From NCBI GenBank assembly GCA_017634455.1, contig JAGBNK010000025.1:1-64000 (forward strand): 64,000 bases of DNA, read 5' to 3'. Positions within the stretch are counted from its first letter, which is position 1; every line of letters begins with the position of its first letter. A program made the translations under genes and the position numbers. This DNA is from Lachnospiraceae bacterium (GTDB lineage: Bacteria; Bacillota; Clostridia; Lachnospirales; Lachnospiraceae). The notes under the pieces were generated by a model. That model worked only from the letters and a program-made list of their open reading frames with translations, did not search any database and was not told the origin of the DNA. Shown in pieces: positions 28,255 to 35,635 of the stretch.

Positions 28255-28701
28255 TTAGATATAAAAGCAGAAAATAATAGCAACTACCAATCCAAGCAAA
28301 GCTCCACATACAACCTGAGAAGGAGTATGTCCCAGGAATTCCTTCAATCTGGTTTCAACAGGAATATCCGCATTGAGATAATCTACAATCTCATTGAGCA
28401 TCTTAGCATGTTTGCTGGCTTCCAATCTCACACCCATAGCATCATGCATGACAATGATCGCCATCATAAATGCCATTGCAAATACAGGCGAATCAAAACC
28501 ACATTCAATAGCTGCCGCTGTAGCCAAAGCTGTAACTGTAGCCGAATGTCCGCTTGGCATTCCTCCGTCGCCAAATAGTCTCTTGATATCTAATGTGTGA
28601 TTTACAATTGCATAAATAATTGTCTTGAGCACCTGCGCAGCCAACCAGCTGCAAGCAGATGCAAGAAGTAAATGATTATTCAATAAGTCACCAATGTTCA
28701 T
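28255..28701 (-). CDS. Divergent PAP2 family protein (DUF212)
   Basis: 148-aa membrane protein of the DUF212 (acid phosphatase/vanadium-haloperoxidase-related) family. The phosphatase-like signature is GDGGMPSGHSATVTALA near 46-62, followed by FMMAIIVMHDAMGVRLEAS with the second conserved His/Arg. Physiological substrate unknown. The start at 28701 is supported by AAGGGG 8 nt upstream; an in-frame ATG at 28722 is not. Confidence 0.88.
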   Translation of the reverse strand: MNIGDLLNNHLLLASACSWLAAQVLKTIIYAIVNHTLDIKRLFGDGGMPSGHSATVTALATAAAIECGFDSPVFAMAFMMAIIVMHDAMGVRLEASKHAKMLNEIVDYLNADIPVETRLKEFLGHTPSQVVCGALLGLVVAIIFCFYI

Positions 28702-28784
28702 AGTTCTTCCCCTTGTGTCCAATAATACATTTATTATAGCACAGTGAGACTTTGATGAAGCAAAATATTAATCCAAATAACAAG

Positions 28785-28813
28785 ATGGTCAGCACAAACG
28801 CACTGACCACCAT
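28785..28813 (-). terminator. Probable terminator of the NSS-azlCD operon
   Basis: Stem GGTCAG / CTGACC flanked by ATG/CAT, 14 nt past the azlD stop. The minus-strand tail is ATCTTGTTATTT, only partly U-rich. Confidence 0.55.
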
Positions 28814-28826
28814 AATTACATAATCA

Positions 28827-29135
28827 CTATAATATCATTTCCACCACATAAACCATCACACAAGCAGCAACTGCTACAACCGTCAAGCTTTTCTTCTTCA
28901 AGGCAAAAATAACAGCAACCACAGCGCCTGCTACTGCTCCCAGCCTGGTATCTGTAGAATAGAAAACCGCCGGAATAGTCATGGCAGACAATACCGCATA
29001 AGGTATGTAATAAAGAAATGACTGCACATATTTATTTTCAATCTTGTTTTTAATGGCTACGAAAGGAATCACTCTCACCAAATATGTAGTTCCAGCCAAA
29101 ATAGCCAAATAAATCCAAAAGGATGCTCCTGTCAT
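28827..29135 (-). CDS. azlD: AzlD, small subunit of branched-chain amino acid exporter
   Basis: 102-aa four-helix membrane protein of the AzlD family (TTYLVRVIPFVAIKNKIENKYVQSFLYYIPYAVLSAMTIPA). With AzlC it forms an amino-acid exporter. The start at 29135 has GAGGAGG upstream and shares ATGA with the azlC stop, giving coupled translation. Confidence 0.92.
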   Translation of the reverse strand: MTGASFWIYLAILAGTTYLVRVIPFVAIKNKIENKYVQSFLYYIPYAVLSAMTIPAVFYSTDTRLGAVAGAVVAVIFALKKKSLTVVAVAACVMVYVVEMIL

Positions 29136-29827
29136 GATTCCGCCTCCTCTATTGGGAAAAGTACTGCTCCCACAAGAGCTGCTACTACTCCACATATTGT
29201 AATGGCAATTCCTGTAGATACTCCCTGTAAAATCGGCAAATATTTAAATCCACAACTCATAATAATTGCAATTAACACAACCACAATAACAGGTTTTGAT
29301 TTCTCCATCTCAGGAACTACAATTGCAATAAACATAGCATACAATGCAATTCCCAAAGCACTTAACAAAGAACCCGGTAGAACCTCTCCAAGAAGGGCTC
29401 CAACAAGAGTACCAAGTGCCCATCCCAAATATGGAAATACACATAAGCCTGCAAAGAAACTTCTGCTTACAGATTTTCTACTGCTGGCCACGCCAAAAAT
29501 CTCATCTGTCATCATAAATCCCAATATCCATCTGTATATTCCTTTGAACTTACTGTCCGCCTTCTGTCCAATGGATATGGACATAAATGAATATCTGATA
29601 TTGATTGTAATCTGAGAAATCAACATTTCCATATACAATCCCGGATGAATCATTGTGCCGATTCCCGCCAACTGTCCGGCAGAAGTAACTGTAAGCATGG
29701 ATATAATTGTGGCCTGCCACCAATATAAGCCGGTACCTACCGCCATAATTCCAAATGTAAATGATACTGATAAATATCCAAGGCCTATAGGTATGCCTGA
29801 CATTAATCCTTCTTTAAAATCTTTCAT
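29132..29827 (-). CDS. azlC: AzlC, branched-chain amino acid permease subunit
   Basis: 231-aa AzlC family membrane protein with about seven helices. The family N-terminus is GLMSGIPIGLGYLSVSFTFGIMA and the MMTDEIFGV segment lies in the middle. It starts 3 bp after the sodium-dependent transporter stop and overlaps azlD by 4 bp. Known members export branched-chain amino acids or analogues; the substrate here is inferred. Confidence 0.93.
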   Translation of the reverse strand: MKDFKEGLMSGIPIGLGYLSVSFTFGIMAVGTGLYWWQATIISMLTVTSAGQLAGIGTMIHPGLYMEMLISQITINIRYSFMSISIGQKADSKFKGIYRWILGFMMTDEIFGVASSRKSVSRSFFAGLCVFPYLGWALGTLVGALLGEVLPGSLLSALGIALYAMFIAIVVPEMEKSKPVIVVVLIAIIMSCGFKYLPILQGVSTGIAITICGVVAALVGAVLFPIEEAES

Positions 29828-29830
29828 TTC

Positions 29831-31372
29831 TTATTCTTCATCTATCCATTCGACTTCATTTTCAACGAAGCCCTTCTTCTGCTTAATTTTCACAACCAGT
29901 TTCACAATAAATCCACTGGCAAAAACCAAAGCTGATACACACCAGCCGCCAATAAACTCAGCCCAGAAAGCATAACCATAATGACCGCCTTTTATAACAA
30001 ATAAAGTATATAAATTCCATACAAACAATACAGACAATGCTATTGGAGATATATATTTTACAGAAAGTACAAACCACTTCTTTGGCATTTTGAATCTGTC
30101 TGCATTTAGGTTAATCTGTTTTAAAACCTTTTCAGGATCAAACATCCAGCCTACTGCAATACACTCTAATACACCAATTAAAATCAGATTAATCTGATTA
30201 GTCCAGTTATCTACAATATCAAGCCAAGCAAGACCGGCTCTAGTACAGTATATAAGAGAAATGATACCAGCAATAGTACAAATTCCAATTGTAGTCTTCT
30301 TTGGATTCAACTTAAACTTATCTGAAACAGATGCTGATACGCCTTCCACAATAGAAAAGGCTGAATCAATGGCAAGTGTTACCAGCATAAGATAGAAAAT
30401 TATACCAAAAATTACATTTACCACACCATTACTAGTCAGATTTACAATAGCCTGTGGATATATAAGAAATGCTGTAGCAATTCCTGAATCAGATATTTCA
30501 TCAAGCATGCCAACACCACCCATTGTAGAAAACATTACAATGGCAGAGAGCACACTGACAGCTGCATCACTGAATGCAATAATCATACAATCTTCTGCCA
30601 GGTTTGTAGCTGCATCAAGATATGATCCATATGCAAACATAATAGCCATCATAATTGACAAGCTATAGAACACCTGACCTGTGGCATCAATCCAAAGTGA
30701 AGCATCTGAAAAAGCTGACAACTGTGGAATAAATAGCATCTTTAATCCGTCAAGGGCTCCATCCATTGTACAACCCTTTATTGCCAATACAAGAAGCAAT
30801 ACTATAGGAAGCATTACTGTATATTTAACAACAGCTCCCACTGAACTTGCGCCATCGCGAATACAATAATACATCAATCCCCATGCTACAATAGCAGCAA
30901 TTAGTACAGGAATTGGAATTGTATATCCCACTACATCCCAAGTAGTCTTGGTCATGCTTTCAAATACACCTTTGGCAGCAACAGCATCTCCAGTCATATG
31001 ACCGAATTTAAATGCGCCTACTACCATAAGCAAAATCCAGGCAAATACAATTGCGTAATAAGTTACAATAACAAAAGCATTTGCTGTAGCAGCCCAACCT
31101 ACTGGTTCCATCTTCTTATTAATACCACGAAGTGACTCTGCTGCACCCTTGTGCAGCTTTCTGGCAATTGATAATTCCATCATAAGAAGTGGAATACCAA
31201 TAGCAAATAATACTATAAGAAATACTACAAGAAATGTTCCGCCGCCATGTTTGGCCGCAAGTCCAGGGAACCTCCATGCATTTCCTAATCCTACTGCAGA
31301 ACCAACAGAAGCCAGAATAAATGTACTTCTGGAAGCCCAACTATCTCTTTTTTCCATATTCATTTTCTCCAT
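29831..31372 (-). CDS. Sodium-dependent neurotransmitter-symporter-family (NSS) transporter
   Basis: 513-aa LeuT-fold transporter with about 12 helices. The N-terminal TM1 signature SVGSAVGLGNAWRFPGLAAKHGGG includes sodium- and substrate-contacting residues; TM6 (DATGQVFYSLSIMMAIMFAYGSYLD) and TM8 (LVTLAIDSAFSIVEG) are also typical. Bacterial members import amino acids (Leu, Trp, Tyr). It is the first gene of an operon with azlC and azlD, coupling sodium-driven uptake to an exporter. The ATG at residue 1 or 4-6 is ambiguous. Confidence 0.93.
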   Translation of the reverse strand: MEKMNMEKRDSWASRSTFILASVGSAVGLGNAWRFPGLAAKHGGGTFLVVFLIVLFAIGIPLLMMELSIARKLHKGAAESLRGINKKMEPVGWAATANAFVIVTYYAIVFAWILLMVVGAFKFGHMTGDAVAAKGVFESMTKTTWDVVGYTIPIPVLIAAIVAWGLMYYCIRDGASSVGAVVKYTVMLPIVLLLVLAIKGCTMDGALDGLKMLFIPQLSAFSDASLWIDATGQVFYSLSIMMAIMFAYGSYLDAATNLAEDCMIIAFSDAAVSVLSAIVMFSTMGGVGMLDEISDSGIATAFLIYPQAIVNLTSNGVVNVIFGIIFYLMLVTLAIDSAFSIVEGVSASVSDKFKLNPKKTTIGICTIAGIISLIYCTRAGLAWLDIVDNWTNQINLILIGVLECIAVGWMFDPEKVLKQINLNADRFKMPKKWFVLSVKYISPIALSVLFVWNLYTLFVIKGGHYGYAFWAEFIGGWCVSALVFASGFIVKLVVKIKQKKGFVENEVEWIDEE

Positions 31373-31440
31373 CTTTTATAAAATATACTTCTGTGTAAAA
31401 AACACCTTTCCACTATACTACAAACCATATTTCTATTCAA

Positions 31441-31474
31441 GAAAAAAGCTGACAGTCATTAAGACTGGTCAGCT
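31441..31474 (-). terminator. Terminator overlapping the 3' end of the HD-domain gene
   Basis: Stem AGCTGACCAGTC / GACTGTCAGCT (one bulge) followed by TTTTTT on the minus strand. The stem includes the last codons and stop of the HD gene. Confidence 0.85.
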
Positions 31475-32034
31475 CTGTATTCATCGATTACTTTGTGTGT
31501 CATTTTATCTATTTCTGATTTAAGCTCTGTCAAATACTTAGAAAATGCCACATTCTCATTGCCGTATGTCAGATTCAAATCAAACTCTAATGGCAACCAT
31601 GTAGCCAAATCGGATTCATCATGAGATATAACTGCCTCCAATCTGTCTATAGCCTTGTATATCTTGGCTTCTTGAGACTCTAGGGCATTCATTTCTTCAT
31701 ATAATGCAAACCACTGTTCTCTCTCAGGTTCAGGAAATGTATCTACCCAGTTAAATAATACATCCTCCTCCACATCTTCATCCTGACTGTTCTTATAAAA
31801 AGAAGGAATATCTCCAGTAAATGCTTCTCCTAAATCATGAATCAGACACATGCGTATAACCTTGTTCATATCTGCATCTGGAAACTCACTTTCCATAAGC
31901 ATTGCCATAAGAGCCATTCTAAATGTGTGATCAGCCACACTTTCCTTTCTGTCAGCCTCAGTGTAGCAGTGTCTTGTGGTGGTTTTCAACCTTCCTGCAA
32001 CATTTAAAATATCCAGTAATTCTTGTGGTTTCAA
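31459..32034 (-). CDS. HD-domain phosphohydrolase (YfbR/HDDC2-like)
   Basis: 191-aa HD-superfamily protein. Metal residues appear in order: H in SVADHTFRMALMA, HD in MCLIHDLGEAFTGDIPSF, and D in IYKAIDRLEAVI. The layout matches 5'-deoxynucleotidase YfbR and eukaryotic HDDC2, which hydrolyse nucleoside monophosphates. Cytosolic. It is separated from alkD by about 75 bp in the same direction and ends at its own terminator. Confidence 0.88.
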   Translation of the reverse strand: MKPQELLDILNVAGRLKTTTRHCYTEADRKESVADHTFRMALMAMLMESEFPDADMNKVIRMCLIHDLGEAFTGDIPSFYKNSQDEDVEEDVLFNWVDTFPEPEREQWFALYEEMNALESQEAKIYKAIDRLEAVISHDESDLATWLPLEFDLNLTYGNENVAFSKYLTELKSEIDKMTHKVIDEYRADQS

Positions 32035-32109
32035 CTTACTTCTCCTCCATCTCTCTATAGAAAATCAACCTTTTATATTGTAACACATATGCCAATTAAT
32101 ACGAGGCTT

Positions 32110-32799
32110 TCAGGATCTTTTTAATCCCTTAAGATAAGCTTTTTGTTCTGTTGTAATTCTATAACTTTCTATCGCCTTCTGTATTGTCTTATTATGTGTC
32201 CACACATCTAATTCCTGATTAATGATATAGGGAATTGTCGCATCCCACTGCTTTGCAAGAGCTGTGGCATAATACCAGGCTCTCATCATATTGACATAAT
32301 ATTCATCAGACACAACATCCGCTGGAAGTTTTAAATAATCCTCTTTAAAATCTTCATCCAGAAAATGTTTCATAAGCATGAGCATTCCAAATCTACATGT
32401 ATAAGTATGTTCTGAAGAAATCCATTCCTGACATTTATAAATAAGTTTTGCTCTGTTTCTTTTAAATGATACCGGAGAAATGGAATCGCACACTGCCCAG
32501 TTATCTATATATGGAAGAAACAATTCCAGTTCCTTTATACACTCATCATAATCCTTTATCTCAGCAATCATTAGACCATGAAGCATATTTTCATCAAAAT
32601 AATAATGAGGCAACTGCTTGAAAAAGGCTTTCGAATCATCTGTATATTCTTTCATCAAAGTCTTGGCCAATTTACGACAATCTGGAACACGCACTCCCAG
32701 GAATCTATCAGCATCAACACCCGGAGTCAGTTTCTGTTGAAATAAAGCATTCTCTGAATCCTGTAGTTTCTTTAATTCTTCTATAATAACCTCTGACAT
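32110..32799 (-). CDS. AlkD-like DNA alkylation repair glycosylase
   Basis: 229-aa all-helical HEAT-like repeat protein of the AlkD/AlkC group, which excises N3- and N7-alkylated purines without base flipping. Conserved features visible are GVRVPDCRKLAK near 35-46 and the DNA-contacting YIDNWAVCDSIS with its Trp and catalytic Asp, plus MRAWYYATALAKQWD near the C-terminus. Stand-alone gene. Confidence 0.92.
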   Translation of the reverse strand: MSEVIIEELKKLQDSENALFQQKLTPGVDADRFLGVRVPDCRKLAKTLMKEYTDDSKAFFKQLPHYYFDENMLHGLMIAEIKDYDECIKELELFLPYIDNWAVCDSISPVSFKRNRAKLIYKCQEWISSEHTYTCRFGMLMLMKHFLDEDFKEDYLKLPADVVSDEYYVNMMRAWYYATALAKQWDATIPYIINQELDVWTHNKTIQKAIESYRITTEQKAYLKGLKRS

Positions 32800-32947
32800 A
32801 TTTTCCTCTTATTATCCATTTTTTCTTTTGACACTTTCACTTTTGTAAATCCATTTTACATTTAACTCATGAAAATAGTCACTCTACGAATCGTTTACAT
32901 CGTATTTATTAATAATTTTATCATATCCATCAACTAATCCCTAATAA

Positions 32948-32983
32948 GAAAAAAGCTCTTACACAGTCATGTGTGTAAGAGCT
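32948..32983 (-). terminator. Terminator of the GGGtGRT operon
   Basis: A 12-bp stem AGCTCTTACACA / TGTGTAAGAGCT followed by TTTTTT on the minus strand, 42 nt past the stop of the GGGtGRT gene. The remaining sequence between here and alkD (32800-32947) shows nothing I can name. Confidence 0.9.
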
Positions 32984-33024
32984 CTTATCATTTTTAATAA
33001 TTTTTTAAATTATATTTACAAAGC

Positions 33025-34035
33025 TTAGAACTTGCCAGCCTTTGCAGCTTCCTCAACTGAAACAGCAACAGCAACAGTCATACCAACCATTGGGTTGTTA
33101 CCAGCTCCGATAAGTCCCATCATCTCAACGTGAGCAGGAACTGATGAAGAACCAGCGAACTGAGCATCTGAGTGCATACGTCCAAGTGTATCTGTCATAC
33201 CGTAAGAAGCTGGGCCTGCAGCCATGTTATCTGGGTGAAGTGTACGACCTGTACCACCACCTGATGCAACTGAGAAGTACTTCTTACCCTGCTCGATACA
33301 TTCCTTCTTGTATGTACCAGCTACTGGATGCTGGAAACGAGTTGGGTTTGTAGAGTTACCTGTAATAGATACACCTACGTTCTCATGATGCATAATTGCA
33401 ACACCTTCCTGAACATCATCAGCACCATAGCACTTAACTGATGCACGGAGACCATCTGAATATGGTGTCTCAGATATAATATTTAATGTAGCTGTCTTAT
33501 AATCATACTTTGTCTCAACGAATGTAAATCCATTAATACGAGAGATGATCTGAGCAGCATCTTTTCCAAGACCGTTAAGGATAACGCGAAGTGGCTTCTG
33601 GCGAACCTTGTTTGCCTTTTCAGCAATACCGATAGCACCTTCAGCAGCTGCGAATGACTCATGTCCTGCTAAGAAACAGAAGCACTCTGTCTCTTCCTCT
33701 AATAACATCTTTCCAAGGTTACCATGTCCCAAACCTACCTTACGGTGGTCAGCAACTGAACCTGGAATACAGAAAGACTGAAGTCCCTCTCCGATTGCTG
33801 CAGCAGCATCAGCAGCCTTGCGGCAATCCTTCTTGATAGCGATTGCTGCACCTACTGTGTAAGCCCAAGCAGCATTCTCAAAACAAATTGGCTGAATACC
33901 CTTAACCATATCATATACGTTAAGTCCAGCATCCTTTGTGATTTTCTCAGCTTCTTCAATTGAGCTGATTCCATATTGATTCAGAACAGCGTTGATCTGA
34001 TCAATTCTTCTTTCATATGATTCAAATAAAGCCAT
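33025..34035 (-). CDS. GGGtGRT protein
   Basis: 336-aa member of the GGGtGRT family, named for the glycine-rich motif seen here as VASGGGTGRTLHPDNM near residue 255. The family is widespread in strict anaerobes and has no established biochemical role. It is found beside a NifU-like Fe-S scaffold, as here (18 bp downstream of it). The protein is soluble with no signal peptide. Other conserved stretches are CIPGSVADHRKVGLGHGNLGK and FCFLAGHESFAAAEGAIG. Given the neighbour, involvement in a metal or Fe-S process is an inference. AGGAGA precedes ATG. Confidence 0.9.
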   Translation of the reverse strand: MALFESYERRIDQINAVLNQYGISSIEEAEKITKDAGLNVYDMVKGIQPICFENAAWAYTVGAAIAIKKDCRKAADAAAAIGEGLQSFCIPGSVADHRKVGLGHGNLGKMLLEEETECFCFLAGHESFAAAEGAIGIAEKANKVRQKPLRVILNGLGKDAAQIISRINGFTFVETKYDYKTATLNIISETPYSDGLRASVKCYGADDVQEGVAIMHHENVGVSITGNSTNPTRFQHPVAGTYKKECIEQGKKYFSVASGGGTGRTLHPDNMAAGPASYGMTDTLGRMHSDAQFAGSSSVPAHVEMMGLIGAGNNPMVGMTVAVAVSVEEAAKAGKF

Positions 34036-34053
34036 TGTATTTCTCCTTTCCTA

Positions 34054-34755
34054 TTATTCCTGACGTGGGTCGATGATCTTAACAACACCCTGCTCTGGAG
34101 TAACTCTTCCGTATGAACCAGAAGCCTTCTCCCAAGCTGTGTTAGCATCGTCACCCTTCTTGATAAAGTCAGTCATCTTTCCAAGAGAAACAAACTGGTA
34201 ACCAACTACACAGTTATCCTTGTCAAGAGCGATACCTGTTACATAACCTTCAGCCATCTCAAGGTAACGAACACCCTTCTCCTTTGTTGCGTACATTGTA
34301 CCAACCTGAGAACGAAGTCCCTTTCCTAAATCTTCAAGACCAGCACCAATTGCAAGTCCGTCATCAGAGAATGCAGACTGTGTACGTCCGTATACAATCT
34401 GAAGGAATAACTCTCTCATAGCAGTATTGATAGCATCACAAACCAAGTCTGTGTTTAATGCTTCAAGAATTGTCTTACCCTGTAAGATTTCAGCTGCCAT
34501 AGCTGCTGAATGTGTCATACCAGAACATCCAATTGTCTCAACCAATGCTTCCTCAATAACACCTTTCTTTACATTTAAAGACAACTTACAAGCACCCTGC
34601 TGTGGTGCACACCAGCCCACACCATGTGTGAAACCAGAAATGTCTTCAATCTTCTTTGCATGTACCCATTGTCCTTCTTCAGGAATTGGAGCTGGATCAT
34701 GCTTTGCGCCCTTTGCTACAGGACACATGTTCTCTACTTCTTTTGTGTAAATCAT
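34054..34755 (-). CDS. NifU-like iron-sulfur cluster scaffold protein paired with GGGtGRT
   Basis: 233-aa protein with an IscU/NifU-type scaffold fold. Candidate cluster cysteines are in VGWCAPQQGACKLSL, VETIGCSGMTHSA and LNTDLVCDAI. It carries a C-terminal extension beyond ordinary NifU-N domains. No isc or suf genes are nearby, so it may serve the GGGtGRT protein specifically. The start at 34755 (MIYTKEVENM) is chosen because AAGGAG lies 7 nt upstream; the frame is open to 34794 without support. Confidence 0.88.
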   Translation of the reverse strand: MIYTKEVENMCPVAKGAKHDPAPIPEEGQWVHAKKIEDISGFTHGVGWCAPQQGACKLSLNVKKGVIEEALVETIGCSGMTHSAAMAAEILQGKTILEALNTDLVCDAINTAMRELFLQIVYGRTQSAFSDDGLAIGAGLEDLGKGLRSQVGTMYATKEKGVRYLEMAEGYVTGIALDKDNCVVGYQFVSLGKMTDFIKKGDDANTAWEKASGSYGRVTPEQGVVKIIDPRQE

Positions 34756-34825
34756 TGTAGAACTCCTTTCATTATACATTTTAAAGCTCATCACACTTTC
34801 ATGTGAGATTTTAGAACTTTATAAC

Positions 34826-34868
34826 GACCATATAAATATGTTAAAAAATAGACATTAACATATCGGTC
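34826..34868. promoter_or_regulatory. Inverted repeat upstream of the scaffold-GGGtGRT operon
   Basis: ATATGTTAA (34836-34844) and TTAACATAT (34855-34863) form a perfect 9-bp inverted repeat with a 10-bp spacer, flanked by GACC and GGTC. It lies about 70-110 bp upstream of the scaffold start, where an operator or leader hairpin would act. No protein can be assigned to it. Confidence 0.5.
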
Positions 34869-34963
34869 TTTATTTTCGCATATTATAAGTTTTTCGTCTA
34901 GTAGTTAAGTGCCTTATTTAAGCAATTTCTTGTATAAACTATGTACTAGACTTCTAGTTTTTT

Positions 34964-35635
34964 CTAATTTTTGCTCACAATATTATTCATATCTTTGTAA
35001 ATAGAATTAGCTGGAATCACTCCGCGAACTGATGATGTCGGATAAATATTAGAATGGCATCCGATTACAGTACCGGGATTTAATACTGAATTGCATCCTA
35101 CTTCTACATAATCTCCAAGCATTGCTCCGAACTTCTTCAGACCTGTCTCTATCTCCTCGCCATTTACTCTGTCCTTTACAACTACAAGGGTCTTGTCAGA
35201 TTTTACATTGGATGTAATTGAGCCAGCACCCATGTGTGACTTATAACCTAAAATAGAGTCTCCCACATAGTTATAATGAGGCACCTGCACACTATCAAAT
35301 ATAATATCATTTTTGATTTCTGTAGAGTTTCCAACCACAGAACCCTTTCCGATAATTGCACTTCCTCTGATAAATGCACAATGTCTGATTTCAGCATCCT
35401 CATCAATTATAAGTGGTCCATTTAAACAAGCTGTAGGAGCAATTGTAGCTGATTTTGCCACCCAAATGTTATCTCCTATTCTTGTATATTTATCCTCATC
35501 CAATGTAGGACCTAATTCCATTATGAAATTCTTGATATCTCCAAGAACCTCCCATGGATATGTCTTATCCTCAAATAATTTTGCTGCAATTGTATGACTC
35601 AAATCATACATATTACTAATTTTGGCTGTTTCCAT
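34964..35635 (-). CDS. Left-handed beta-helix acyltransferase-like protein (GlmU C-terminal type)
   Basis: 223-aa protein made largely of hexapeptide repeats (left-handed beta helix), such as ACLNGPLIIDEDAEIRHC, GSAIIGKGSVVGNSTEIK and NYVGDSILGYKSHMGAGS. It resembles the acetyltransferase half of GlmU without the uridylyltransferase half. Database names such as UDP-N-acetylglucosamine pyrophosphorylase would be misleading because no nucleotidyltransferase domain is present. Substrate unknown. It overlaps the topoisomerase gene by 20 bp and is its downstream partner. Confidence 0.82.
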   Translation of the reverse strand: METAKISNMYDLSHTIAAKLFEDKTYPWEVLGDIKNFIMELGPTLDEDKYTRIGDNIWVAKSATIAPTACLNGPLIIDEDAEIRHCAFIRGSAIIGKGSVVGNSTEIKNDIIFDSVQVPHYNYVGDSILGYKSHMGAGSITSNVKSDKTLVVVKDRVNGEEIETGLKKFGAMLGDYVEVGCNSVLNPGTVIGCHSNIYPTSSVRGVIPANSIYKDMNNIVSKN

